A stretch of 46,035 bases of DNA, from positions 1 through 46,035 of the forward strand of contig NZ_SMOA01000023.1 in assembly GCF_004353985.1 (NCBI RefSeq), given 5' to 3'. The notes below the pieces were generated by a model. That model was given only the letters and a program-made list of their open reading frames with translations, made no database searches and was not told the origin of the DNA. This document shows, piece after piece, positions 34,606 through 46,035 of the stretch (within the stretch, counting starts at the first letter, position 1; every line of letters begins with the position of its first letter). A program made the translations under genes and the position numbers. This DNA comes from Paracraurococcus ruber (GTDB taxonomy: Bacteria > Pseudomonadota > Alphaproteobacteria > Acetobacterales > Acetobacteraceae).

Positions 34606-34860
34606 GCCGGGCGGCGGTGGCGCCGGGACCGGCCGGGCGGCGGCCCCTCCCCCGCGGCCGGTCGCCCGGGCGGCTGCCGGTCCTGGATGGGCGCCGCGGC
34701 CGCCGGTGCCTCGGGGGAACCGGGCCTGCCGCGGGTCCCATCCTGGCGCCGGGCCGCTGGAGCGGATCCCTCTCAGGTGGAATCACCCGAGCGGGTAACG
34801 GTGCCCGTCGATCCGAATGACTGGGGCGGTTGCCGGGAGCCGTGGCGAAGGGAAACCGCC

Positions 34861-34990
34861 CCAGTGTCCTGCCCGCTGCCTTCGCAGCCACCGGCTGCGG
34901 AGGCAGCGGATCAGCAGGCCACTGCAAGCGAAGGCGCGTGGCCCGGACCGAAGGGCGCCGCCGGTGGCGGCGCACTTCGGCTTCGGGACA
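34861..34990. repeat. 130-base tandem repeat, unit 1
   Basis: First of two directly adjacent units with exactly 130-base period; I count about 12 differences between them. It contains a long hairpin (34873-34909: CCGCTGCCT, CGCAGCC / GGCTGCG, AGGCAGCGG) and a second one (34948-34980: CCGAAG, CGCCGCC / GGCGGCG, CTTCGG). No reading frame makes sense. Confidence 0.75.
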
Positions 34991-35120
34991 CCAGCGTCCT
35001 GCCCGCGCAGCTCGCAGCCACCGGCTGCGCGGGCAGCGGATCAGCAGGCCACCGCAAGCGAAGGCGCGTGGCCCGGACCGAAGGGCGCCGCCGGTGGCGG
35101 CGAATTTCGGCTTCGGGACG
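34991..35120. repeat. 130-base tandem repeat, unit 2
   Basis: Second unit, ending at the amidase stop codon. The first hairpin (34999-35036) keeps the CGCAGCC / GGCTGCG core, but its outer arms are changed on both sides to CTGCCCG / CGGGCAG, so pairing is kept. The second hairpin (35078-35110) is also kept. It may act at the 3' end of the amidase transcript. Confidence 0.75.
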
Positions 35121-36524
35121 CTAGACCGCGCCCTCCGCGAACCCCGCCGCCACCGGCGCCGCGCAGATGCCGGCCGCCTCCAGCGCCGCCGCGGCGCGGA
35201 ACAGCGTGGCTTCCGCCCAGGGCCGGCCGATCAGCTGCACGCCGATGGGCAGCGCCCCCTCCGCCTTCGGCACCGGCGCCGTCACCACCGGCAGGCCGAT
35301 GCCGGAGATCGGCTGGGTGAAAAGGCCCATGGAAGGGCGCAGCGGCACCTGCACGCCGCCCAGCGCCAGCATCTCCTGCCCGATCGGCGTCGCCGGCACC
35401 GGCGTGGCCGGCGCCAGCAGCACGTCCCAGTCCCGCAGCAGCGCCGCCATGGACTGCCGGGCGAGGCCACGCACCCGCTGCGCCTGGTTGATCCAGGCGG
35501 CCGGCAGCAGGGCGCCGGCCAGCAGCCGGTCCTGGATCAGCGGCTCGTAGTCCTCAAGCTGCGTGCGCAGGGTGGGCAGGTGCAGCGCGCCGCCCTCCGC
35601 GCTGGTGATCAGGAAGGCGGCGGCGCGGCTGGCCTCCGCCATGTCCCAGGTCACCGTCTCCGTCGCGCCCAGCGCCTGCGCCACGGCGGCCACGGCCTGC
35701 CGCGCCGCCGCCGATTGCTGCCGGCCGAACCAGCCGCCCAGGACCGCCACGCGCAGCCCGGCCGTCCCGGCGCCGAGGCCCGGCGTCACCGCCTCGGGCG
35801 GCTGCGCCGCCTGGGCCGGGTCCGCCGCGTCCAGGCCCTGCAGCGCGTCATAGGCCGCCGCCAGGTCCGCCACGGACCGGGCGAAGGGCCCGACATGGTC
35901 GAGGGCGTAGACGAAGGGGAAGGAGCCATGGCGCGACAGCCGCCCATAGCTGGGCTTGAGCCCCCACAGGCCGCAGAGCGAGGCGGGCACCCGGATGGAC
36001 CCGTTGGTGTCGGTGCCGAGGCTGAGCGGGACCAGCCCGGCCGCGACCGCCGCCGCCGAGCCGCCCGAGGAGCCACCGGCGATCCGCGTCCCGTCATGCG
36101 GGTTGCGCGCCGGGCCGTCATGGCTGTTCTCCGTGGTGAAGCCGTAGGCGAACTCGTCCATGTTCAGCGCGCCGAGGCAGATCGCCCCCGCCGCCTCCAG
36201 CTGCCGGACCAGGAAGGCGTCGCGCGTGGCAGGCGGCGCGGCTTTCCGGATCCTGCTGCCGGCGGTGGTCGGGATGCCGGCCAGGTCGAACAGGTTCTTG
36301 GCGGCGAAGGGCACCCCGGCCAGCGGCCCGACCGCCGCGCCGCGGGCGATGCGCGCATCCAGGGCATCCGCGGCGGCCAGTGCCCGGTCCGCAAGCACGG
36401 CGGTGAAGGCATTCACCGCCGCATTGCGGGCGGCGATGCGCGCCAGCGCCGCTTCGGTCACCGCCCGGGCGGTGGTCTCGCCGGCGCGGATGCGGGCGGC
36501 GATGGCCAGCGCGGGGCCGCTCAT
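35121..36524 (-). CDS. AtzE-like amidase (amidase-signature family)
   Basis: A 467-residue amidase-signature enzyme. The Ser-cisSer-Lys triad is visible: Lys76 ([11 protein letters not shown]), Ser152 ([11 protein letters not shown]) and Ser176 ([11 protein letters not shown]). [20 protein letters not shown] (121-140) is characteristic of the AtzE group, whose founding member hydrolyses 1-carboxybiuret in s-triazine and cyanuric acid breakdown. It overlaps the small upstream gene by four bases, and that gene encodes an AtzG-like partner. No other atz or allophanate hydrolase gene is here, so the natural substrate is uncertain; related pairs also occur with purine catabolism genes. Confidence 0.85.
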   Translation of the reverse strand: MSGPALAIAARIRAGETTARAVTEAALARIAARNAAVNAFTAVLADRALAAADALDARIARGAAVGPLAGVPFAAKNLFDLAGIPTTAGSRIRKAAPPATRDAFLVRQLEAAGAICLGALNMDEFAYGFTTENSHDGPARNPHDGTRIAGGSSGGSAAAVAAGLVPLSLGTDTNGSIRVPASLCGLWGLKPSYGRLSRHGSFPFVYALDHVGPFARSVADLAAAYDALQGLDAADPAQAAQPPEAVTPGLGAGTAGLRVAVLGGWFGRQQSAAARQAVAAVAQALGATETVTWDMAEASRAAAFLITSAEGGALHLPTLRTQLEDYEPLIQDRLLAGALLPAAWINQAQRVRGLARQSMAALLRDWDVLLAPATPVPATPIGQEMLALGGVQVPLRPSMGLFTQPISGIGLPVVTAPVPKAEGALPIGVQLIGRPWAEATLFRAAAALEAAGICAAPVAAGFAEGAV

Positions 36525-36712
36525 GGCCGGTACACCGGCGCCGGCTCGGCCGTTTCGTCCAGCGGCACCGCCAGCGCCGGCGCGGCGATGCGCGCGACCA
36601 GCGCCAGCGCCGCCGCCACCCGCGCCTGCCGTTCGGCATCGAGGTGCAGCCCCACCGCCGGGGCCATGGCGGCGACATAGGCGGCGGGGTCGAGGCGGTC
36701 GGGGTCCAGCAT
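36521..36712 (-). CDS. AtzG-like small partner subunit of the amidase (DUF4089 type)
   Basis: A 63-residue helical protein from the ATG at 36712, which has AGGAGA six bases upstream. Its pattern [18 protein letters not shown] followed by an Ala/Leu-rich helix and LAVPLDE fits the short AtzG/DUF4089 proteins that bind AtzE and help form its active complex. Its stop overlaps the amidase start in ATGA, so the two are coupled. A longer in-frame start at 36754 has an Arg-rich lead and no ribosome site. Confidence 0.78.
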   Translation of the reverse strand: MLDPDRLDPAAYVAAMAPAVGLHLDAERQARVAAALALVARIAAPALAVPLDETAEPAPVYRP

Positions 36713-37020
36713 GGGCGCTCTCCTGCGGCGGCCGCTGCCCCATGCCGGAATCATACCAGGGCACGCGAGCCGGGATGCGCGGCGGGCGGTCCGGGGTGAT
36801 GGCCGCGCGACCCTGCCGCCCCCTGCCGGTCCGCGCCGCCGGGCCGGCGCCCGGGGACGTGGTGCGGCGCCCGAAGCTGGGTCGCCTTTACGACGCTCAC
36901 CGGCGGATCCGAACCACCGGCACGGGCAGGTCGAAGCGGCCGCGCAACCGCTCGCGCAGCGGTGATGCCGCCGATCCCGCCCGCCGGCGTTTCGCGGCGG
37001 GCATGGATACGGGGGATTTC
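36713..37020. other. Divergent gap between amidase pair and glgE operon
   Basis: About 308 bases between two divergent operons, so two promoters should be here. The AT-richer patch CTTTACGACGCTC near 36890 is the only feature that stands out; I could not define -35/-10 boxes or an operator. Confidence 0.4.
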
Positions 37021-40000
37021 ATGGCGTCTCGTCGCGGCAGCAAGCCGAAGGCCACGGCGCGGGCCGAGGCACAACCGGTCGTTGCCGAGGCGCCGCCGCA
37101 GGCAATCCGCGCAGCAGGGCTGGCGGCACCGGCCGACGCTGCGGCGCCGCCCGCCCCGGCCGCCGATCCGCGGCCGCCGGCGCCGCGCATCTACCTGCTG
37201 CACCCGCTGCTGGTGGGGCCGCTGCCCGCCTGGGATGCCGCCTTCGCCCGCATCGCCGGCCTCGGCTTCGACACCGCCCTGCTGGCGCCGGTCTTCGCGC
37301 CGGGGCCGAGCGGCAACCTCTACCACCTGGCCGATCCGGACGCGCCGCACCCGATCCTGGATGCGCCGGGCGATGCCACCGCCGCCCTGGCCGACCTGGC
37401 CGGGAAGGCGCGCGCCGCCGGCCTCGCGCTGCATCTCGACATCGTCCTCGACCGCGTCGCGGCGGATGGCGCGCTGCGCGCCACCCATCCCGGCTGGTTC
37501 GAGGCGCCGGGCGGCGACCCGCTGACCGATCCCCGCCTGGGCCCGGCCGAGCGCGGCACCGCCCGCGCCCGCTGGGATGACCCGCAGGTCGCCGCGGCGC
37601 TGGCCGCCTGGTGGGAGGACCGGCTGCGCCGCTTCGCCGCGGCCGGCGTGACGGGCTTCCGCTGCGACGCGCCGACCCGGGTGCCGCCCGCGGTGTGGCG
37701 CCGGCTGACCGCGGCGGTGCCGGAGGCCCGGTTCCTCGCCTGGACCGCCGGCGTGCCGGCGCCGGAGATCCCGCAGCTTGCCGGCTGCGGCTTCGCCGCG
37801 GTGTTCGACAGCCTGGGCTGGTGGGACCTGGAAGGGTCCTGGCTGGCCGAGGAGGCGGCGCGCCTTGCCGCCATCGCCCCGGTGATCTCCACGGTGGAGC
37901 CGCCCTTCGGCCCGCGCCTGGCCGCCCGGGATGCCGAGCCCTGGACCGCCGAGCGCGCGGCGCAGCGGCAGTTGCGGCTGGCCGCCGGCATCGGCGCCGG
38001 CATCCTGGTGCCCATGGGCTTCGAATACGGCGCCCGGCGGCCGCTGGACCCGGCGCGCGACCGGCCGGGCGACTGGGACTGGATCCGCGCCCATGGCGGC
38101 TTCGACCTGACCGGCGGGCTGAAGGCGGCCAATGACGCGCTGGCGGGGCGGCGGCTGGGCGCGGGCGAGTTGCGCCCGCTGTCCGGCTTCGGCGCGCCCG
38201 TCACCGCGCTGCTTCGCGCCGACGCGGCCGATGCCCGGCAGGCGAAGGCGGCGACCCTGGTGCTGGCCAACCCCGACCTGCGCAGCGGCGCCGGCGTGGC
38301 CCTGGCGACCCTGCTGCCGGGCACCGGCGGCGTCTTCACCCGCTTCCGCCCGCTCTCCCCCGAGACCGGGGACGCGCTGCAGCCCGGCTCCGCCATCCAG
38401 CTCGCGCCCGGCGAGGTGCGGCTGTTCGAGGCCGACATGGCCCGGCCGGTGCTGGTGGAGGTCGCGGTGCCCGGCGACGGCGCCGCGCCGCCGCTGGCCG
38501 GCGCCCTGGCCGCGGCGGCGGAGCCGCGCATCGGCATCGAGGCGCTGGCGCCCGCGGTGGACGAGGGCCGCTTCCCGGTGAAGCGCGTGGTCGGCGAGGT
38601 GGTCGAGGTCACCTGCGACCTGATCTGCGACGGCCACGAGAAGCTGGGCGCCGCCCTGCTCTGGCGCGCGGCGGATGCGGCCGACTGGACCGAGGTCCGC
38701 ATGACGCCGCTGGGCAATGACCGCTGGATGGCGCGCTTCCCGCTGGAGCGCATGGGGCGGCATGTCTATGCCGTGGAGGCCTGGCGCGACGCCTTCGCCA
38801 CCTATCGCGACGAGCTGGAGAAGAAGCACGCGGCCAATGTTCCGATCGGCCTGGAGCTGGAGGAAGGCCGCATCCTGGTGACGAAGGCCGGCGAGCGGGC
38901 CGGCGGCGCCCTCTCGTCGCTCGCGGAGCGGCTGCAGGGCGCGCGTGACGAGGAGAGGCTGACCATCCTGCTGGCGCCGGAGACGGCGACGCTGATGGCG
39001 CGCGCCGATGACCGCCCCTTCCGCATCCGCAGCCCGGAGATCCCGCTGGAGGCGGAGCGCACCGGCGCCGGCTTCGCCAGCTGGTACGAGCTGTTCCCGC
39101 GCAGCCAGAGCGGCGACGCCACGCGGCACGGGACCTTCGACGACGTCATCCGCCGCCTGCCGCATATCCGGGCGATGGGCTTCGACGTGCTGTATTTCCC
39201 GCCGATCCATCCGATCGGCCGGGCCTTCCGCAAGGGCCGCAACAACACGCTGACGCCGGGGCCGGACGATCCGGGCAGCCCCTATGCCATCGGGTCGGAG
39301 GATGGCGGGCATGACGCCATCCATCCGCAGCTCGGCACGCTGGAGGATTTCCGGCGCCTGGTTGCGGCGGCGCGGGAGCATGGGCTGGAGCTGGCGCTGG
39401 ACTTCGCGGTGCAGTGCAGCCCGGACCATCCCTGGCTGAAGCAGCACCCGGGCTGGTTCGACTGGCGGCCCGACGGCAGCATCAAATACGCCGAGAACCC
39501 GCCGAAGAAGTACCAGGACATCGTCAACGTCGACTTCTACAAGGAAGAGGCGGTGCCCTCGCTCTGGGTCGCGCTGCGCGACGTGGTGCGGTTCTGGGTG
39601 GACCAGGGCGTGCGGCTGTTCCGGGTGGACAACCCGCACACCAAGCCCTTCCCCTTCTGGGAATGGCTGATCGCCGATATCCGGGGCCGCACGCCCGACG
39701 CCGTCTTCCTCGCGGAAGCCTTCACCCGCCCGAAGGTGATGTACCGGCTGGCGAAGATCGGCTTCGGCCAGTCCTACACCTACTTCACCTGGCGGAACCG
39801 CAAGCCGGAGATCCAGGCCTATCTGGAGGAGCTGGCGACGACCGCGCCGCGCGACTTCTTCCGCCCGCATTTCTTCGTCAACACGCCGGACATCAACCCG
39901 CCCTTCCTGCAGACCGGCGGGCGCGCGGGGCACCTGATCCGCGCCGCGCTGGCGACGACGCTGTCCGGCCTCTGGGGCATGTACCAGGGCTTCGAGCTGT

Positions 40001-40445
40001 GCGAGGCGACGCCGCTGCCCGGCCGCGAGGAATACCTCGACTCGGAGAAGTACGAGATCCGCGTCTGGCCGGACCGGCGGCCGGGCGACATCGTCGACGA
40101 GATCACCCGGCTGAACCTGATCCGCCGCGCCAATCCGGCGCTGCAGACGCATCTCGGCATCGCCTTCCACAACGCCTTCAACGACCAGGTGCTGTGGTAC
40201 CGCAAGGCGACGCCGGATCGCGGGAATGTCGTGTTGTGCGCCGTGTCGCTGGACCCGCATACCCCGCAGGAGGCAACGGTCGAGTTGCCGCTGTGGGAAT
40301 GGGGCCTGCCGGACTCGGCGGCGCTGGAGGCGGAGGACCTGATGACGGGGCGGCGATTCACCTGGCGCGGCAAGATCCAGCGGCTGCGGCTGGATCCGGG
40401 CGGGCTGCCCTTCGGCCTGTGGCGCGTGCGGCCGGAGGGCGCGTG

Positions 40446-40446
<1 letters not shown>
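37021..40446 (+). CDS. glgE: GlgE, maltose-1-phosphate maltosyltransferase with extra N-terminal amylase-like domain
   Basis: GH13_3 enzyme that transfers maltosyl units from alpha-maltose 1-phosphate to alpha-1,4-glucan. It has 1141 residues, against about 650-700 for stand-alone GlgE. Residues 501-1141 are a full GlgE: an N-domain from EPRIGIEAL, then the barrel with nucleophile Asp870 ([16 protein letters not shown]), acid Glu899 (FLAEAFTRP) and Asp957 (NTPDIN). Residues about 55-500 look like another GH13 barrel ([27 protein letters not shown] with Asp216), but the expected acid site reads AWTAG around 240-243 and no NHD motif is seen, so it is probably inactive. The ATG at 37021 has GGGGGA upstream; 37003 is an alternative start. 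The stop overlaps treS by one base. Confidence 0.93.
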
Positions 40447-43795
<3,349 letters not shown>

Positions 43796-43799
<4 letters not shown>

Positions 43800-45952
43800 A
43801 CCAGGCTTTCGACGCGCTGGCGGCGGGTCGCCACGGCGACCCGTTCTCCCTGCTCGGCCCGCATGGCGAGGAGGTCTGCACCTTCCAGCCCGGCGCCCGC
43901 GGCGTCACCGTGCTGGCCCGCGACGGCGGGGAGGAGCTGGGCCGGCTCGAGCGCGTGCATCCCGCCGGCATCTTCGCCGGCCGCGTCGCGCGGCAGGTGC
44001 CCTACCGGCTGCGGGTGGACTGGCCCGGCCTGCCGCAGGAGACGGAGGATCCCTACAGCTTCGGCCTGCTGCTCGGGCCGCTCGACATGCACCTCTTCGC
44101 AGAGGGACGGCATTTCGAGCTGGCCCGGGTCTTCGGCGCGCAGGCGATGACGATCGACGGCGTTCCCGGCGTGCGCTTCGCCCTCTGGGCGCCGAATGCG
44201 CAGCGCGCCTCCGTCGTCGGCGACTTCAACGGCTGGGACGGCCGCCGCCATCCCATGCGGCTGCGGCGCGAAGCCGGGGTGTGGGAGCTGTTCATCCCCC
44301 GCCTGCAGCCCGGCGCCACCTACAAGTACGAGCTGATCGGCGCCGATGGCGGCGTGCTGCCGCTGAAGGCCGACCCCCTCGCGCAGATGACCGAGGTGCC
44401 GCCGGCCACCGCGTCGCGCGTCATGGACCCGGCGCCCTTCGCCTGGTCCGACGCGGCCTGGATGGCGCGGCGCGGCGCGGCGCAGGCGCCGGATGCGCCG
44501 ATCTCGGTCTACGAGGTGCATGCCGGCAGCTGGTGGCGCGACGCCGAGGGCAAATCGCCCGACTGGCACCGCCTGGCCGACCGGCTGATCCCCTATGTGC
44601 AGGGCATGGGCTTCACGCATGTGGAGTTCATGCCGGTGATGGAGCACCCCTTCGGCGGGTCCTGGGGCTACCAGCCGCTGTCGATGTTCGCGCCCAGCGC
44701 CCGCTTCGGCTCGCCCAGCGGCTTCGCGCATTTCGTCGACCGTGCGCATGCCGCCGGCATCGGCGTGATCCTGGACTGGGTGCCGGCGCATTTCCCGACC
44801 GATGCGCATGGGCTCTACCGCTTCGACGGCACCGCGCTCTACGAGCATGCCGACCCGCGGGAAGGGTTCCACCGCGACTGGAACACCGCCATCTACAATT
44901 TCGGCCGCAACGAGGTGCGCGGCTTCCTCCTCGCCAGCGCCATCCACTGGCTGGAGCACTACCATGTGGACGGGCTGCGGGTGGATGCGGTGGCGTCCAT
45001 GCTCTACCGCGACTATTCCCGCCCGGCCGGCGAATGGATCCCCAACCGCTTCGGCGGGCGGGAGAACCTGGAGGCGGTGGCCTTCATCCAGGAACTGAAC
45101 GCGGTGGTCGCCGAACGCTGCCCCGGCGCGGTGATGATCGCCGAGGAAAGCACCGCCTGGCCCGGCGTGACGCGCCCCACCAGCCAGGGCGGCCTGGGCT
45201 TCCACTACAAGTGGAACATGGGCTGGATGCACGACACGTTGCACTACATCGAGGAGGACCCGGTCCACCGGCAGTTCCACCACGACCAGATGACCTTCGG
45301 CCTGGTCTATGCCTGGAGCGAGAGGTTCGTCCTGCCCCTCAGCCATGACGAGGTGGTCTACGGCAAGGGCTCGCTCTACGGGAAGATGCCCGGCGATGCC
45401 TGGCAGAAATTCGCCAACCTGCGCGCCTATCTCGCCTTCATGTGGACCCATCCCGGCAAGAAGCTGATCTTCATGGGCGGCGAGATCGCCCAGCCCGCCG
45501 AGTGGAACCACGATGCCAGCATCGACTGGCCGTTGCTGGACGATGCGCGGCACCGCGGCATCCAGCGCCTGCTGCACGACCTGAACGCCGCCTATCGCGG
45601 CCTTCCCGCGCTGCACCGGCGGGATGCCGAGCCGGAGGGCTGGCACTGGGTCATCGGCGACGACCGGGCGCAGAGCGTCTTCGCCTGGCTGCGGCTGGGG
45701 GCGGAGGGCGACCCGCCGGCGCTGGTGGTGCTGAACATGACGCCGGTGCCGCGGCATGGCTACCGCATCGGCGTGCCGCGCGGCGGCACCTGGCAGGAGA
45801 TGCTGAACACCGACGGCGCCGCCTATGGCGGCAGCAACAGCGGCAATGGCGGCTGGATCCAGGCGGAGGCGGTGCCGGCCCATGGCTGCTCCGAGAGCCT
45901 GAGCCTGTTCCTGCCGCCGCTCGCCGCCCTCATCCTGACGCCGCAGGGATAG
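43796..45952 (+). CDS. glgB: GlgB, 1,4-alpha-glucan branching enzyme
   Basis: Creates alpha-1,6 branches in glycogen-like glucan. It has 718 residues: an N-terminal CBM48-type region ([24 protein letters not shown], quoted in part, near 125-145), a GH13 barrel with Asp397 ([11 protein letters not shown]), Glu450 ([12 protein letters not shown]) and Asp518 ([13 protein letters not shown]), and a C-terminal beta domain. The Asp-Glu-Asp triad is complete. It overlaps treS by four bases and completes the trehalose-to-glucan set; no glgC, glgA or glgP is in view, although more genes may follow past the window edge. Confidence 0.97.
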
Positions 45953-46035
45953 GGGCATGCCGCCGGGCAGGTGCCGGGTCGCGCGGCGCGGCGGGGTGGC
46001 GGGTGCAGCCGGTGGGGGCGACGCCGCGGGCGGCG

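Larger units (their letters stand above)
34558..35120. other. Gap between amidase and hemN
   Basis: The 563 bases hold an FNR-type box near hemN and a two-copy 130-base tandem repeat that runs up to the amidase stop codon. Between about 34610 and 34860 I see only GC-rich, low-complexity sequence without a credible gene. Confidence 0.6.

Noticed and set aside
34861-35120. CRISPR array
   Set aside because: Two 130-base direct units without short repeats and unique spacers; the internal hairpins and exact tandem period do not fit.
36160-37020. Possible further N-terminal extension of GlgE
   Set aside because: It overlaps the amidase and AtzG-like genes on the other strand and has no family resemblance; a ribosome site precedes 37021.
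45957-46035. Start of another gene (such as glgX) after glgB
   Set aside because: An open frame from ATG at 45957 reaches the window edge, but its 26 residues are Gly/Arg/Ala-rich, show no GlgX-like motif and lack a clear ribosome site.

Overview
The window is very G+C-rich DNA, almost certainly from an alphaproteobacterium that makes bacteriochlorophyll in the presence of oxygen. The evidence is a proteobacterial photosynthesis gene cluster that uses the oxygen-dependent cyclase AcsF, with no bchE visible. An aerobic anoxygenic phototroph of the Acetobacteraceae (Roseomonas-like) is my best guess; it is inferred from gene order and base composition and was not tested.

Region 1 (1-17040) is the photosynthesis cluster, read outward from a shared regulatory region at about 9944-10208. 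Leftward, a tightly packed operon runs bchF-bchN-bchB-bchL-lhaA-puhA-puhB-puhC-orf102-acsF-puhE, with puhE leaving the window. It encodes dark protochlorophyllide reductase, vinyl hydration, the aerobic cyclase, the reaction-centre H subunit and its assembly factors. Rightward lie aerR (B12-binding antirepressor), ppsR (PAS/HTH repressor), bchG, a PucC-family transporter gene, bchP and hemC. Three 18-bp TGT-N12-ACG elements lie in the bchF/aerR divergent region and look like PpsR operators. The usual bchH (between bchB and bchL) and bchM (between bchL and lhaA) are missing.

Region 2 (17041-24152) is an accessory block with a copy of one palindromic repeat at each end, each lying between convergent genes. 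It holds a fluoroacetate-dehalogenase-like hydrolase, a metallophosphoesterase and a lipid kinase on the minus strand. On the plus strand are a carboxymuconolactone-decarboxylase-like protein, a beta-hydroxyacid dehydrogenase, a glycosyltransferase-methyltransferase fusion and a lactonase-family hydrolase.

Region 3 (24153-36712) is mixed: a small membrane protein, a Bug-type solute-binding protein, a lone molybdenum hydroxylase large subunit, a single-domain response regulator, a large multi-PAS sensor kinase, hemN with an FNR-type box, and an AtzE/AtzG-like amidase pair. Four gaps without genes occur in regions 3 and 4; two hold repeats, including a two-copy 130-bp tandem unit with conserved hairpins.

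Region 4 (36713-45952) is an overlapping operon glgE-treS/mak-glgB, which would turn trehalose into branched alpha-glucan through maltose and maltose 1-phosphate. GlgE carries an extra 500-residue N-terminal region that looks like a degenerate amylase barrel. I saw no rRNA, tRNA, CRISPR array, transposase or phage gene by eye.
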